Notes under the pieces: generated by a model
The model's input: only the letters and a program-made list of their open reading frames with translations
What the model was told of the DNA's origin: nothing
The model's database searches: none
From: Alphaproteobacteria bacterium
GTDB lineage: Bacteria; Myxococcota_A; UBA796; CAJQPC01
Reading direction: 5' to 3'
Assembly (NCBI GenBank): GCA_020632795.1
Contig: JACKEV010000014.1
Location: 310,001-374,000 of the forward strand
DNA length: 64,000 nt
In this document: piece after piece, positions 8,725 to 17,423 of the stretch
How positions within the stretch are numbered: position 1 is the stretch's first letter
Layout of the letters: the number at the start of each line of letters is the position of its first letter
Program-made: the position numbers and the translations under genes

Positions 8725-10446
8725 ATGCTCCCGCCCCGGCTCCGACCCTGGCTCACACCGCCCCGCGCGCTGCCCCTCGCGCTGATCGCGGTCGCGCTCC
8801 TGGGGATCCCCTGGTTCGCGCTCGGCTTGACCGCGGACGACGTCACGATGGCCGGGCTCCACGGGACCCCGGACTGGCACCCCCTCGCGCTCTTCGAGTT
8901 CGACCTCTGGATGGACGATCGTCCGCGCATGATGCGCGCGGGCGTGCTGCCCTGGTGGACGGATCCGGGCTTCGCGGTGCGCTTCCTGCGCCCGATCGCC
9001 AGCGCCACCCACGCACTGGACTTCGCGCTCTGGCCGGATCAGCCCTGGCTGATGCACGCGCAGAGCCTGGCCTGGTACGCCGCGCTGGTGGCGATCGTGT
9101 CAACGCTGTACCGCCGCTGGATCCCCACCCCCTGGGTCGCGGGGCTGGCCACGCTCATGTTCGCCCTCGACGAGACCCACGGGCAGTCCTTCGGCTGGAT
9201 CTCGGCGCGCAACGGGGTGGTGGGCGCGGTGTTCGGGGCCCTGGCGCTGGTCGCCCACGACCGGTGGCGCCGGGACGGCTGGCGCGCGGGGGCCGCGCTG
9301 GGGCCGGCGTTGCTGCTCCTGGGCCTGTTGAGCGCGGAGGCCACGGTGTGCTTCGCCGGCTACCTGGGGGCCTACGCGCTGACCCTGGAGCGGGGCTCCT
9401 GGCCGACGCGGATCGCCACCGTGCTGCCCCACGCCGCGGTGGTGATCGCCTGGCGTGTGGCCTACGTCCAGTTGGGGTATGGGGCCCTGGGATCGGGCCT
9501 CTACGTCGACATCAGCGGCGCCCCGCTGGCCTTCCTGGCCCGGTCGGTGCAGACGACGCTGCTGCTGGGGCTCTCCCAGCTCACCCTGCCGCTGGCCGAG
9601 GTGATCGTCGTGCTGGAGGGCGGCCTGCTGGGGCTGGCCGCGGCGCTGGGGGCGCTGGCGCTCGCGGGGGTGGCCTGGGCGACGCGGGGGCTCTTGCGGG
9701 AGAGCGCGGCGGCGCGCTTCTTCGGCCTGGGCCTGCTGCTGGCGGGCATGCCCTTCGGCGCGACGCTGCCCTCGGACCGGCTGCTGCTCTCGCTGGGCAT
9801 CGGCGGGTTCGGGCTGATCGCCTGCGGGATCGAGGCCATCGCCGACGGGCGGCTGACCGGGCGCGGCGTGCGGCTGCTGGGGGGCGCGGCGCTGGCGGTG
9901 CACCTGGGCCTGGCCGCGGTGATGCTGCCCGCGCGGTCCGCCACGATGGGCGTGCTCGACGACCTGAACCGCAGCACCGCGCATGCGATGGCCGTGGGCC
10001 CGGAGCGCCACGCGGTGCTGCTCAACGCGCCGCTGGACCTCTTCATCCTCTACCTGCCCTTCCAGCAGGAGCGGGAGGGCTGGCCCCTGCCCGCGAGCGC
10101 CGCGCTGCTCTACACCGGCCCCGACGCCCTGACGCTGACCCGGGTGGACGCCGACACCCTGTCCCTCCGGGCGGAGGGGGGCTGGGCGGCCGGGTCCCTC
10201 TACCGCTTCTTCTGGGGCAAGGACCACCGGATGCAGCCCGGCGACACGGTCGCCCTGGACTCCGGCACGGTGGAGGTCACCGAGGTCAGCGCCGACGGCC
10301 GCCCGGTGGCGGTCGCCTTCCACACCCTGGCGCCCCTGGACGAGGCCCCGGTCACCTGGCTGTCCTGGCAGGGGGACGGGCCGGCGCCGGTCGCCCTGCC
10401 GAAGGAGGGGGAGACGGTGACGCTGCCGGCGGTGTCGCTGTTCTGA
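8725..10446 (+). CDS. Polytopic membrane protein, possibly GT-C-like
   Basis: This 573-residue protein has about ten hydrophobic segments between residues 15 and 420, then a soluble C-terminal domain of about 150 residues. ATG 8725 is chosen because the signal-anchor LPLALIAVALLGIPWFALGL follows at a normal distance; an upstream in-frame ATG at 8677 would add an unlikely extension. An early lumenal loop holds LTADDVTMAG and FEFDLWMDDRP, acidic motifs at the place where GT-C glycosyltransferases keep their catalytic aspartate, but I cannot assign it firmly to that superfamily. The gene is divergent from the FHA gene and stands alone. It may process a lipid-linked sugar or be a transporter-like protein of unknown role. 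Confidence 0.8.
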   Translation: MLPPRLRPWLTPPRALPLALIAVALLGIPWFALGLTADDVTMAGLHGTPDWHPLALFEFDLWMDDRPRMMRAGVLPWWTDPGFAVRFLRPIASATHALDFALWPDQPWLMHAQSLAWYAALVAIVSTLYRRWIPTPWVAGLATLMFALDETHGQSFGWISARNGVVGAVFGALALVAHDRWRRDGWRAGAALGPALLLLGLLSAEATVCFAGYLGAYALTLERGSWPTRIATVLPHAAVVIAWRVAYVQLGYGALGSGLYVDISGAPLAFLARSVQTTLLLGLSQLTLPLAEVIVVLEGGLLGLAAALGALALAGVAWATRGLLRESAAARFFGLGLLLAGMPFGATLPSDRLLLSLGIGGFGLIACGIEAIADGRLTGRGVRLLGGAALAVHLGLAAVMLPARSATMGVLDDLNRSTAHAMAVGPERHAVLLNAPLDLFILYLPFQQEREGWPLPASAALLYTGPDALTLTRVDADTLSLRAEGGWAAGSLYRFFWGKDHRMQPGDTVALDSGTVEVTEVSADGRPVAVAFHTLAPLDEAPVTWLSWQGDGPAPVALPKEGETVTLPAVSLF

Positions 10447-10464
10447 GGCGCGTGTCCGACGGCG

Positions 10465-11544
10465 CTACGGGCAGGGCTCGCGGCTCAGCCTGGGGAGGGC
10501 GTGGATCGCGAGGTTTCCGACCATGTCGGTGGCTCGGAGGACGACCCGCGGGAGGTCGGCGCCGGGGGACACCGGGATGGCGAACCGGACCTGCCGGATC
10601 GCGCCTCCCTCCGACGACCGCACCGATCGCGGGTGGACGCTGACCACCGTGTCCTCCTCCCCGATGATGAGCGCCTCTACGCTGCGCACGCCAGCACAGC
10701 GGTCCTCTGCGGTGACGGCGACGCGGAGCCAACGCTGGCCGACGTGCAGGTGCCTCACCTCGATCTCCGGGGGCCTCCGGTCGTTGACGAGATCGACGAA
10801 GACAGGCCGCGCTGGCTGGCTGCTGAGCGCGTGAGGTTCGACCACACGTTGCCAGATCGTGAGCGACGCGCGCTCTCCTTCGGCGAGTCCACCAAGCTGC
10901 CGGAGGACCAGAGCCGCTGCGCTGCCGCGCTCCCGGGGCGCCAGCGGGATGGGAACGCCGACGCCCGGGAAGGCGTGGGCAAGTTCGAACCCGTCTGGCA
11001 CGTCGATGCGTTCGATGATCGCTTTCACCGGACCGTCGTGAATTGGGTCGATGAACATCTGCGCTGGCGTGGGGACCGTCACCACGAGTGTCCGTCTCGC
11101 CTCGTGGGGCGCCCGGCTCACCTTCGTGGGGGTGAGGGGCGCGATGGCCCCCCATGTGTACAGGTCTTTGAGGTCTCCGTTCGGCTTTCGCTCGTAGATG
11201 TCGGTGTAGGCCATGCCTGGCTGGATGTCGTAGTTGAACTCGGCCGTTCCGCATTCACCCGGGGCGAGCTTGAGGTTCTTCGCAGCGGCGACCGCGTACT
11301 TCCTGTCGCTGCCCAGCACCTCATCGCCGTTCGCGTCCGTGTCGTACTGCATCTTCTCGGTGTTGTCGGGTGCGCGCCAAGGGTTCTCGGCGACCGCGAT
11401 GTCGATGTCCTGGTCCGTGAGGTTGCAGATCTCGATCCTGAGGATCCAGAACGTCCTGCCGTTGGGGATGGTTGTGTGCTCTTCGAGGTCCCAGGTGACC
11501 TTGACCTCTCTGCCACCGTAGAGGAGGATCTGTGTCGTACCCAT
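10465..11544 (-). CDS. Hypothetical protein, predicted beta-rich
   Basis: The 359-residue protein has no signal peptide and no membrane segment. It opens MGTTQILLYGGREVKVTWDL and is full of alternating hydrophobic strands, with a segment near residues 250-330 (VRHLHVGQRWLRVAVTAEDR, later VVLRATDMVGNLA) that reads like an immunoglobulin-like or cadherin-like beta sandwich. I recognise no family. Base composition is lower in GC than its neighbours and codon choice is less biased to C/G, so it may be a later arrival. It starts five bases after the stop of the 11550-12041 gene and may be read from the same transcript as the ABC exporter genes. Confidence 0.75.
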   Translation of the reverse strand: MGTTQILLYGGREVKVTWDLEEHTTIPNGRTFWILRIEICNLTDQDIDIAVAENPWRAPDNTEKMQYDTDANGDEVLGSDRKYAVAAAKNLKLAPGECGTAEFNYDIQPGMAYTDIYERKPNGDLKDLYTWGAIAPLTPTKVSRAPHEARRTLVVTVPTPAQMFIDPIHDGPVKAIIERIDVPDGFELAHAFPGVGVPIPLAPRERGSAAALVLRQLGGLAEGERASLTIWQRVVEPHALSSQPARPVFVDLVNDRRPPEIEVRHLHVGQRWLRVAVTAEDRCAGVRSVEALIIGEEDTVVSVHPRSVRSSEGGAIRQVRFAIPVSPGADLPRVVLRATDMVGNLAIHALPRLSREPCP

Positions 11545-11549
11545 GCTGG

Positions 11550-12041
11550 TCAGTGCTCCTTTCCTTCTTCAGCGTCGAGCTTGCGAAGGCTGCTCTCCAG
11601 CTCCATGTACCAGGGCGAGTCCAGCGTCTCGCGGTGGTAGAAGAGCATCAATTCGCGCTCGCGGATCTTCTCCTTCACCAGATCCTTGACCTTGATCCGG
11701 GTCTTCACCCGGGCGCGCAGGCCGGTGGAGTCGACCTCGGCCATCACGATCTCGTAGCTCATGATGTCGAGCATCTCGGGCTTCTGGAGGAACAGCCGCT
11801 CCAGCAGGAAGGGGATGTCGACGGTGTCGATCAGCTCGGGGGCGTGGTAGCTGGCGGCCTTGTCGAAGTCCTTGAACTGGATGTCCTCCCAGAACTGCGT
11901 GGTGATGCGGCGCAGCTCGCCCATGTCTCCGCCCACAGGCAGGCCCGGGGTGGGGAAGGCCCCGCCCGAGAGGTGGGCGGCGGCCACGTAGCCACCCCCC
12001 AGCGCCAGGAGCACCCCGATCAGCGTCAGCCAGCGTTTCAC
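11550..12041 (-). CDS. Exported protein linked to ABC exporter, NTF2-like in outline
   Basis: The 163-residue protein has an N-terminal signal or anchor (MKRWLTLIGVLLALGGGYVA). The mature part has the outline of an NTF2/SnoaL-like fold: an N-terminal helix (ELRRITTQFWEDIQFKDFDK), then ASYHAPELID, and later beta strands such as SYEIVMAEVDSTGLRARVKT. It starts three bases after the stop of the ABC permease gene and is followed closely by the 10465 gene, so it is probably a periplasmic partner of the exporter. The fold assignment is tentative. Confidence 0.78.
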   Translation of the reverse strand: MKRWLTLIGVLLALGGGYVAAAHLSGGAFPTPGLPVGGDMGELRRITTQFWEDIQFKDFDKAASYHAPELIDTVDIPFLLERLFLQKPEMLDIMSYEIVMAEVDSTGLRARVKTRIKVKDLVKEKIRERELMLFYHRETLDSPWYMELESSLRKLDAEEGKEH

Positions 12042-12044
12042 GTC

Positions 12045-12782
12045 TCAGACCTCCCGTCGGGGCCACAGCGCGAGGGTCGTGAGGACCCCCACCCCCACAG
12101 CGTACCCCACCAGCACCGCCAGGGAGCCGACGATCACGCCCCAGGCGGGCTCCATCTCCGCGCCCTCCTTGAAGACCCGGAAGCACCAGTACACCGGCAT
12201 CAGCTTCTCGACGGCCTCGACGGTGGCGGTGTAGCTCTCCCGGGGGATGGCGACCTCGCTGAACAGGATCTGCGGCAGCAGGATCGGGATGAGCGCGGCC
12301 ACCGCCCGGGCCTGGGCGCGGGAGAAGGCCGAGACCAGCAGCCCCAGCCCCGTGCCGCACATCGACGCCCCCCACAGCGCCAGGGTCTGCACCGGCATGA
12401 CCCCCCGCAGGTTCAGCGACCACTCCACGGTGAACTGCAGCAGCAGCACCTGGACCAGGCCGATCACCGCCAGCACGGCGTACTTGGAGCCGACGTAGGC
12501 GCTCAGGGAGAGCCCGAAGAAGCGCTCCCGCTCCAGGATGGCCCGCTCCTTCACGATCTCGCGGCAGCCGTTGATGCAGCCGAACCACACCGCCGAGAGG
12601 CTCAGGACGAACCACAGGGACACCGTGTCGGTCTCCACCGAGGCCCAGGCCACCGTGCACAGCCAGCCGATGAAGGGCGCCTGGGCCACCAGCATGAGCA
12701 CCGTGCCCCAGTCCCCGGCCATCACCGCGGTGTAGCGCTCGGTGAGCACGCGGGCCTGCTGCCGGACGGTCATCGCGGTCAT
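12045..12782 (-). CDS. ABC-2 type exporter permease (ABCG-like)
   Basis: This 245-residue membrane protein has six hydrophobic segments. The motif FGCINGCREIVKERAILERER after the second segment is the hallmark of ABCG/White-type permeases, where the region contacts the ATPase. ATG 12782 overlaps the end of the ATPase gene by four bases (ATGA), so the two are translationally coupled. The product should form the membrane half of a heteromeric exporter whose substrate cannot be read from the sequence; lipids or hydrophobic compounds are usual for this class. Confidence 0.88.
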   Translation of the reverse strand: MTAMTVRQQARVLTERYTAVMAGDWGTVLMLVAQAPFIGWLCTVAWASVETDTVSLWFVLSLSAVWFGCINGCREIVKERAILERERFFGLSLSAYVGSKYAVLAVIGLVQVLLLQFTVEWSLNLRGVMPVQTLALWGASMCGTGLGLLVSAFSRAQARAVAALIPILLPQILFSEVAIPRESYTATVEAVEKLMPVYWCFRVFKEGAEMEPAWGVIVGSLAVLVGYAVGVGVLTTLALWPRREV

Positions 12783-13780
12783 GGGCCGCTCCGCTGGGCG
12801 AGCTTCTCCTTGAGCGCGGCGAGCTGCTCCTCGGGAGAGGGGGGGGCCGGGGACGCCGATGGGGTGGGGGTTGTGGGGGCCTTTGCTGCTGCAGGGGCGG
12901 CGGGGGCGGGCTCACGGGAGGCCGGCTCGCGGGAGGCCGGCTCGCGGGAGGCCGGCTCGCGGGAGGCCGGCTCGCGGGGCGCCTGGGGCACGGGCGCGGG
13001 GCGGCTCATGAACTGGCGGCGCTCGGGGCTCTCGGCCCAGGCCTTGCGCCAGGCGGGGGCCTTGCGCAGGCCCAGGCGCTCGAAGATGCCGGCGAAGGTG
13101 TCGGCCCGGAAGTACGCCGGGGCCTCCTCGGGGGGGCCGAAGTACGCGATGTGGCCGGCGACCAGCACCATCAGGGCGTCGCAGCGCCGCAGGCTCTGCA
13201 TGGCGTGGGTGGTGACGAGCACGGTGTTGCCGGCGCGGGCCACGTCGGCGAAGAGGCCCATCATGCGGGCCTCCAGCCCCGGGTCCAGGCCCGACGTGGG
13301 CTCGTCGAGGATGAGCAGCGGGGGGCGGGTCAGCAGCTCCAGGGCCACCGAGACCCGCTTGCGCTGACCCCCGGAGAGCCGACCGACCCGCACCGCACGG
13401 CGCTCGTCGAGCCCGACCTGGCGGCAGACCTCGTCGATGCGGGCGGCGCGGTCGGCCTCCGGCAGCGCGGGCAGGCGCAGGCGGGCGGCGAAGTCGAGGG
13501 TGTCCTGGACCGAGAGGCTGCGGTGCAGGGCGTCGTCCTGGGGCACGTAGCCCACCGGCCCGGCGTCCCGGACCGGGCGGCCGCCCAGGGTGACCTCGCC
13601 CTGCTGGGGGCGGCGCAGGCCCAGCAGCACCTTGATGAGCGTGCTCTTGCCCGCGCCGGAGGGGCCGATGATGCCGCACATCTCCCCGGGGTGGAGGGCG
13701 ACGTCGACGCCGTGGAGGATCTGCACGGATCCGGCGCTGACGCTCACGCTGCGGACGACCAGCTCGCCTGCGCCGATCAA
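12779..13780 (-). CDS. ABC exporter ATP-binding protein (ABCG-like)
   Basis: The ATPase has Walker A GPSGAGKST (about residue 40), Q-loop YVPQDD, ABC signature LSGGQRKRVSVALEL (about 140), Walker B LLILDEPTSGLD and H-loop TTHAM. The RKRVSVALEL form after the signature is typical of the ABCG subfamily and matches the permease encoded next. After about residue 250 the protein runs into a Pro/Ala-rich tail containing four exact REPAS pentapeptides, made by a 15-bp tandem repeat (12909-12983), and ends in a short helix (EEQLAALKEKLAQ). The tail is not needed for ATP hydrolysis and is probably a variable-length linker. Confidence 0.92.
   Translation of the reverse strand: MIGAGELVVRSVSVSAGSVQILHGVDVALHPGEMCGIIGPSGAGKSTLIKVLLGLRRPQQGEVTLGGRPVRDAGPVGYVPQDDALHRSLSVQDTLDFAARLRLPALPEADRAARIDEVCRQVGLDERRAVRVGRLSGGQRKRVSVALELLTRPPLLILDEPTSGLDPGLEARMMGLFADVARAGNTVLVTTHAMQSLRRCDALMVLVAGHIAYFGPPEEAPAYFRADTFAGIFERLGLRKAPAWRKAWAESPERRQFMSRPAPVPQAPREPASREPASREPASREPASREPAPAAPAAAKAPTTPTPSASPAPPSPEEQLAALKEKLAQRSGP
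12909..12983. repeat. 15-bp tandem repeat inside the ABC ATPase gene
   Basis: Five consecutive 15-base units based on GGCTCGCGGGAGGCC start at 12909, 12924, 12939, 12954 and 12969. The first differs by one base and the last is degenerate. On the coding (minus) strand the units give repeated REPAS pentapeptides. As the unit is a multiple of three, copy-number change keeps the frame. Confidence 0.95.
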
Positions 13781-13949
13781 CGGGGACCTCCTGTCTGAAG
13801 GAGAGGATAGCGCAGGGGTGGCGGAGGTGGTCTCAATGCGACACCCGGGAGGTGCCGCGGTCGCTCTGCCGCTGGGGAAGCAGCGTGAAGGGCCGGACGC
13901 TCGGTGCGACCTCGTCGAGGTCTGGGGTGTTCATCGAGATGATGTGAGC
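13781..13949. other. Non-coding spacer upstream of the three-hairpin element
   Basis: This is the left part of a 464-base gene-free stretch between the divergent ABC ATPase gene and the TVP38 gene. Open frames that cross it lack any protein-like character. It should hold the promoter of the exporter operon, but I could not pick out convincing -35 and -10 boxes. Confidence 0.5.
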
Positions 13950-14108
13950 GCGTGGCGCTCATCGCGACGAAATCCACGGGTGGTGATCGTAGCGTCACCC
14001 ATCCTTGAAGGTGAGGACCCCTCCAGTGTTCCACACCGGGGCCCCACCTTCGCCCGACTTCGTCGGGCTGACCTCCCCCCGGGGTCTACGAATCCTTTCA
14101 GGATTCGT
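13950..14108 (+). repeat. Three-hairpin dispersed element, copy A
   Basis: The copy opens with GCGTGGCGCTCATCGCGACG, close to the openings of copies B (30397) and C (42172). Hairpin 1 pairs GAAGGTG (14007-14013) with CACCTTC (14045-14051) and holds an inner CCAGTG/CACCGG stem. Hairpin 2 is GCCCGAC-TTC-GTCGGGC (14052-14068). The linker CTGACCTCCCCCCGGGGTCT is identical to copy C. Hairpin 3 is ACGAATCCT-TTC-AGGATTCGT (14088-14108), a perfect nine-pair stem. The element is about 140 bases upstream of the TVP38 start and in the same orientation as the other copies. Confidence 0.75.
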
Positions 14109-14244
14109 GCTCAACCTCGCGATCTTCACAACACCATCAGCACGAAAGACACTGCCGGCTCTGCGACAAGCTGGCGACAGCGCGGGCCCGGCGGCTACGC
14201 GGGGGGCGCGGCTGCAGGTAGGCTTGGGGCCTGCCCGGAGGACC

Positions 14245-14958
14245 GTGTCCACTTCTCCGCTGAGGCTGCGTCGCCGCGCGCTGCGACGACAGGTGCTGCT
14301 GCTGCTGGCGGCGGTCGTGGCCGTGGCAGGGCTGGCGAAGGTGGCGCCCGTCTACGCGGTGGTCGAGGCCCTGCGCGGCCTGGCCGAGGGGGTGGGCCCG
14401 GCGCGGGCGACGCTGGTGCTGGCCGCGGGCTACGCCGCCGCCGAGCTGGTCCTCATCCCGGGGTCGCTCATCGCGCTGCTGGCCGGGGCGATCCTGGGGC
14501 CTGCGCTGGGCTCGGTGGCGGTCTGGGTGGGCGCCTGCACCTCGGCCTCGGTGGCCTTCGGGGTGACCCGGCACCTCACCGGTCCCCAGATCGCCGCCCT
14601 GGCCGAGCGGGCCCCTCGGATCGGGCGGCTGCGGCGGGCGCTGTCCAACCACGGCTGGCGCTGGGTGGCCGCGCTGCGCCTCTTCCCGGTGGTGCCCTTC
14701 GCGGTGCAGAACTACGTGGCGGGCCTGAGCGGGGTGGGCTTCGGGCCCTACCTCGCGGCGAGCGCGATCGCGATGATCCCCGGGGTGATCCTCTACTCCT
14801 GGGCCGGGCACACCGGGGCGGAGGTCGCCCTGGCCGCCGCGGGGGAGGATCCTCTGACCCCGCAGGAGTGGGGCGGGCTGCTCATCGTCGCCGCGCTGAC
14901 GGTGTGGGTGGGGCGGCTGGTGAGGCGGCGGCTGGTCCGCCGGCAACGCGCCGTATGA
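14245..14958 (+). CDS. TVP38/TMEM64 (DedA-related) membrane protein
   Basis: The 237-residue protein has about five membrane segments and the SNARE-associated/DedA-type signature: LVLIPGSLIALLAGAILG (about residues 70-90), then GACTSASVAFGVTRHL, and RLFPVVPFAVQNYVAGLSGV (about 140-160). Members of this superfamily are thought to move or scramble lipids across the membrane. The open frame extends upstream to 14005, but that part crosses the non-coding element; GTG 14245 with GGAGG three bases before it is the first sensible start. The stop codon overlaps the ATG of the kinase gene (ATGA). Confidence 0.88.
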   Translation: MSTSPLRLRRRALRRQVLLLLAAVVAVAGLAKVAPVYAVVEALRGLAEGVGPARATLVLAAGYAAAELVLIPGSLIALLAGAILGPALGSVAVWVGACTSASVAFGVTRHLTGPQIAALAERAPRIGRLRRALSNHGWRWVAALRLFPVVPFAVQNYVAGLSGVGFGPYLAASAIAMIPGVILYSWAGHTGAEVALAAAGEDPLTPQEWGGLLIVAALTVWVGRLVRRRLVRRQRAV

Positions 14959-17423
14959 TGTCGGGCCCGATGCACGACGACACCCTCCACACCATGACCC
15001 GCGCGACCCGCTCCCTGTCGGGCGCGCGCGCGCTGCCCGACGACGCGCGCGTGCCCGAGGGCCTGCCCGCCCGCTACGATCTGCTGGGGCTGCTGGGCCG
15101 GGGCGGCATGGGAGAGGTGTGGCGGGTGCTCGACCGCACCCTCAACCGGGTCATGGCCCTCAAGGTGCTGCGGTGGGCCAGCCAGGACCCGGAGGCCACC
15201 GCGCGCTTCACCCGGGAGGCCCAGCTCACCGCCCAGCTCCAGCACCCCGGCGTCGTGCCGGTGCACGACCTGGGCACCCTGCCCGACGGGCGGCTCTACT
15301 TCACCATGCAGGAGGTCCGGGGCAGCACCCTGGCCGAGTTGGTCACCCAGCACCACGCCGGGGTGCCGGGGGCCTGGCCGCTGCGGCGGCTGGTCGACGC
15401 GCTGCACCGGGCCTGCGAGGCGGTGGCCTACGCCCACGACAGCGGCGTCGTGCACGGCGACCTCAAGCCGAACAACCTCATGATCGGGGGCTTCGGCGAG
15501 GTGCTCGTGCTGGACTGGGGCCTGGCCCGGCTGCTGGACGTCCTGGGGCCCGAGGACGCCCCCACGGACGGCGTTCCCAGGCCGCTCCAGGCGCGCGGCA
15601 CGCCCCTCTACATGGCGCCGGAGCAGGCCCGGGGGCAACTCCCGAGCCCCGCCTCGGACGTCTGGGCCCTCGGGGCCGTGCTCTTCGAGCTGCTGACCGG
15701 TGAGCGGGTGGTGCAGCCCTCGGAGCTGTCGGTGCTGCTGGGCCGCGTGGCCCGGGGGGAGGTGCGCCGGGCGCCGCAGATGGAGGGCTTCGCCGAGGAC
15801 TGCGCCGCCATCAGCCGCCGCGCGATGGCGTTCGAGCCCGAGCAGCGCTTCCCGGACGCCCGGCCCCTGGCCCGGGCCCTGCAGGAGGTGCTGGAGGGGG
15901 CCCGTCGGCGCGCCGAGGCGAACGAACAGCTCCAGTCGGCCCGCCAGCAGCTCTCCCGGGTCCTGCCCCGCCGCCGCCAGGCCGCCGCGCTGCGCGAGCG
16001 GGTCCACGAGATGCTCGAGGTGGCCCCCAAGCACGGCCCGGCCGAGGCCCGCGCCTCCGCCTGGGCGGTCGAGGATGACGCCGCCCGGCTGGAGGAGGAG
16101 GCCGACGCCCTGGAGCAGTCCGCGGTCCTGGCGGCCGAGGCGGCGCTGCGCCACGCCCCGGAGCTGTCCGAGGCCCAGAGCCTGCTCGCCGAGGTCCACC
16201 GCGCGCGCCTCCTGGAGTCCGAGGCCCGCCGGGACGTCGCCGCGGCCCGCCGCGCTGAGCGCGAGCTGCGCGCGGTGGACGACGGGCGCTTCGCGGGGCT
16301 GCTCCTCGGCACCGGCGCGCTCACCCTTCACACCGATCCCCCCGGCGCGATCGCCGAGCTGCTCCGCTATGTGCCCGAGCGGCGCCGCCTCGTGCCCAGG
16401 TCGGTGCGCCGCCTCGGCCCCACCCCGCTGAACGCCGTCCCGCTGGAGATGGGCCGCTACCTCGTGGTGCTCCGTCACCCGGGGCGCGCCGAGGTCCGCC
16501 TCCCGGTCACGATCGACCGCGCCGAGCACGTCGACCACGTCCCCCCGGGCGGCCGGGTGCCCCACGCCATCCGCCTGCCCCCGGTCGACGCGCTGGGCCC
16601 GGACGACTGCTACGTCCCTGCGGGCTGGTTCCTGGCGGGCGGTGACCCGGAGGCGAACCACCCCATGCCCGCCACGCGGGTGTGGGTCGACGCCTTCGTG
16701 ATGCGCCGCTTCCCGGTCACCAACACCCAGTACATCGCCTTCCTTGACGACCTCGTCGCCCAGGGGCGCGAGGCCGAGGCCCTGCGGTGGGCGCCGCGCG
16801 CCGACTCGGGGCCCGCCTCGGCCAGCAACCCCATGCTCTATGGCCGCGACGCCGAGGGGCGCTTCGTGCGGGTGCCCGACGCGGAGGGGGACCTGTGGGC
16901 GGCGGACTGGCCGGTGTTCAAGGTCGACATCGCCAGCGCCCGGGCCTACGCCCGCTGGGCCGCCGCGCGGGACGGCCTGCCCTGGCGCCTGCCGGTCGAG
17001 CTGGAGTGGGAGAAGGCCGCCCGTGGAACGGACGGTCGGCGCTTCCCCTGGGGCGACTTCTTCGACCCGGGTTGGGCGTGCACCTTCCTCAGCCGCGACG
17101 GCCGCTCCTACCCGTCGGGGGTCGGGGGCTTTCCCGCCGACGAGAGCCCCTACGGGGTGCGCGGCCTGGGGGGCAACCTGCGGGACTGGTGCCCGCAACC
17201 TGTTCAGGCCTGGCGCTACCGGATCCGCGACGGGCGCGCGCTGCTGGCCACCGAGGCCGAGCTGGACGCGATGGGGCCCGAGGACACCTGCCCGATGCGC
17301 GGCGGGTCCTGGAACATGGGCGAGGTCTGGGCGCGGGCGGCCAGCCGGGATGGGGGCTACGTGGCCACGCGGTGGGACATCGCGTCCTTCCGCCTGACCC
17401 GAAGCCTGGGAAGCCCGGCGTGA
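14955..17423 (+). CDS. Ser/Thr protein kinase fused to PEGA-like and FGE/SUMF1-like domain
   Basis: The 822-residue protein combines three parts. Residues about 41-315 are a Hanks-type kinase: glycine loop GRGGMGEVW, Lys70 in ALKVL, catalytic loop HGDLKPNN (HGD replaces HRD), DWG in place of DFG, and MAPEQ. A long Ala/Arg/Glu-rich helical region (about 315-440) may be a coiled coil. A PEGA-like segment (about 455-520, LHTDPPGAIAELL) leads to a C-terminal formylglycine-generating-enzyme-like domain (about 555-822) with FPVTNTQYIAFLDD, RLPVELEWEKAARG, GGNLRDWC and MRGGSW. It has no membrane helix and is presumably cytosolic. The ATG overlaps the TVP38 stop and the DUF819 start overlaps its own stop, so all three are coupled. 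Such kinase-FGE fusions are typical of Myxococcota and Planctomycetes; catalytic FGE activity is unlikely. Confidence 0.92.
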   Translation: MMSGPMHDDTLHTMTRATRSLSGARALPDDARVPEGLPARYDLLGLLGRGGMGEVWRVLDRTLNRVMALKVLRWASQDPEATARFTREAQLTAQLQHPGVVPVHDLGTLPDGRLYFTMQEVRGSTLAELVTQHHAGVPGAWPLRRLVDALHRACEAVAYAHDSGVVHGDLKPNNLMIGGFGEVLVLDWGLARLLDVLGPEDAPTDGVPRPLQARGTPLYMAPEQARGQLPSPASDVWALGAVLFELLTGERVVQPSELSVLLGRVARGEVRRAPQMEGFAEDCAAISRRAMAFEPEQRFPDARPLARALQEVLEGARRRAEANEQLQSARQQLSRVLPRRRQAAALRERVHEMLEVAPKHGPAEARASAWAVEDDAARLEEEADALEQSAVLAAEAALRHAPELSEAQSLLAEVHRARLLESEARRDVAAARRAERELRAVDDGRFAGLLLGTGALTLHTDPPGAIAELLRYVPERRRLVPRSVRRLGPTPLNAVPLEMGRYLVVLRHPGRAEVRLPVTIDRAEHVDHVPPGGRVPHAIRLPPVDALGPDDCYVPAGWFLAGGDPEANHPMPATRVWVDAFVMRRFPVTNTQYIAFLDDLVAQGREAEALRWAPRADSGPASASNPMLYGRDAEGRFVRVPDAEGDLWAADWPVFKVDIASARAYARWAAARDGLPWRLPVELEWEKAARGTDGRRFPWGDFFDPGWACTFLSRDGRSYPSGVGGFPADESPYGVRGLGGNLRDWCPQPVQAWRYRIRDGRALLATEAELDAMGPEDTCPMRGGSWNMGEVWARAASRDGGYVATRWDIASFRLTRSLGSPA

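Noticed and set aside
6375..10643. A 1422-codon open frame on the plus strand
   Set aside because: It runs antisense through comEC and across several clear genes. Its composition is Arg/Gly/Pro/Ala-rich with no domain, as expected of a shadow frame in GC-rich DNA.
11532..13367. A 611-codon plus-strand frame with repeated GSREA peptides
   Set aside because: It is antisense to the ABC exporter genes. The repeat is only the 15-bp minisatellite of the ATPase gene read from the other strand.
14005..14244. N-terminal extension of the TVP38 frame from 14005
   Set aside because: The segment crosses hairpins 1-3 of the dispersed element and has no membrane protein character; GTG 14245 has a proper ribosome site.
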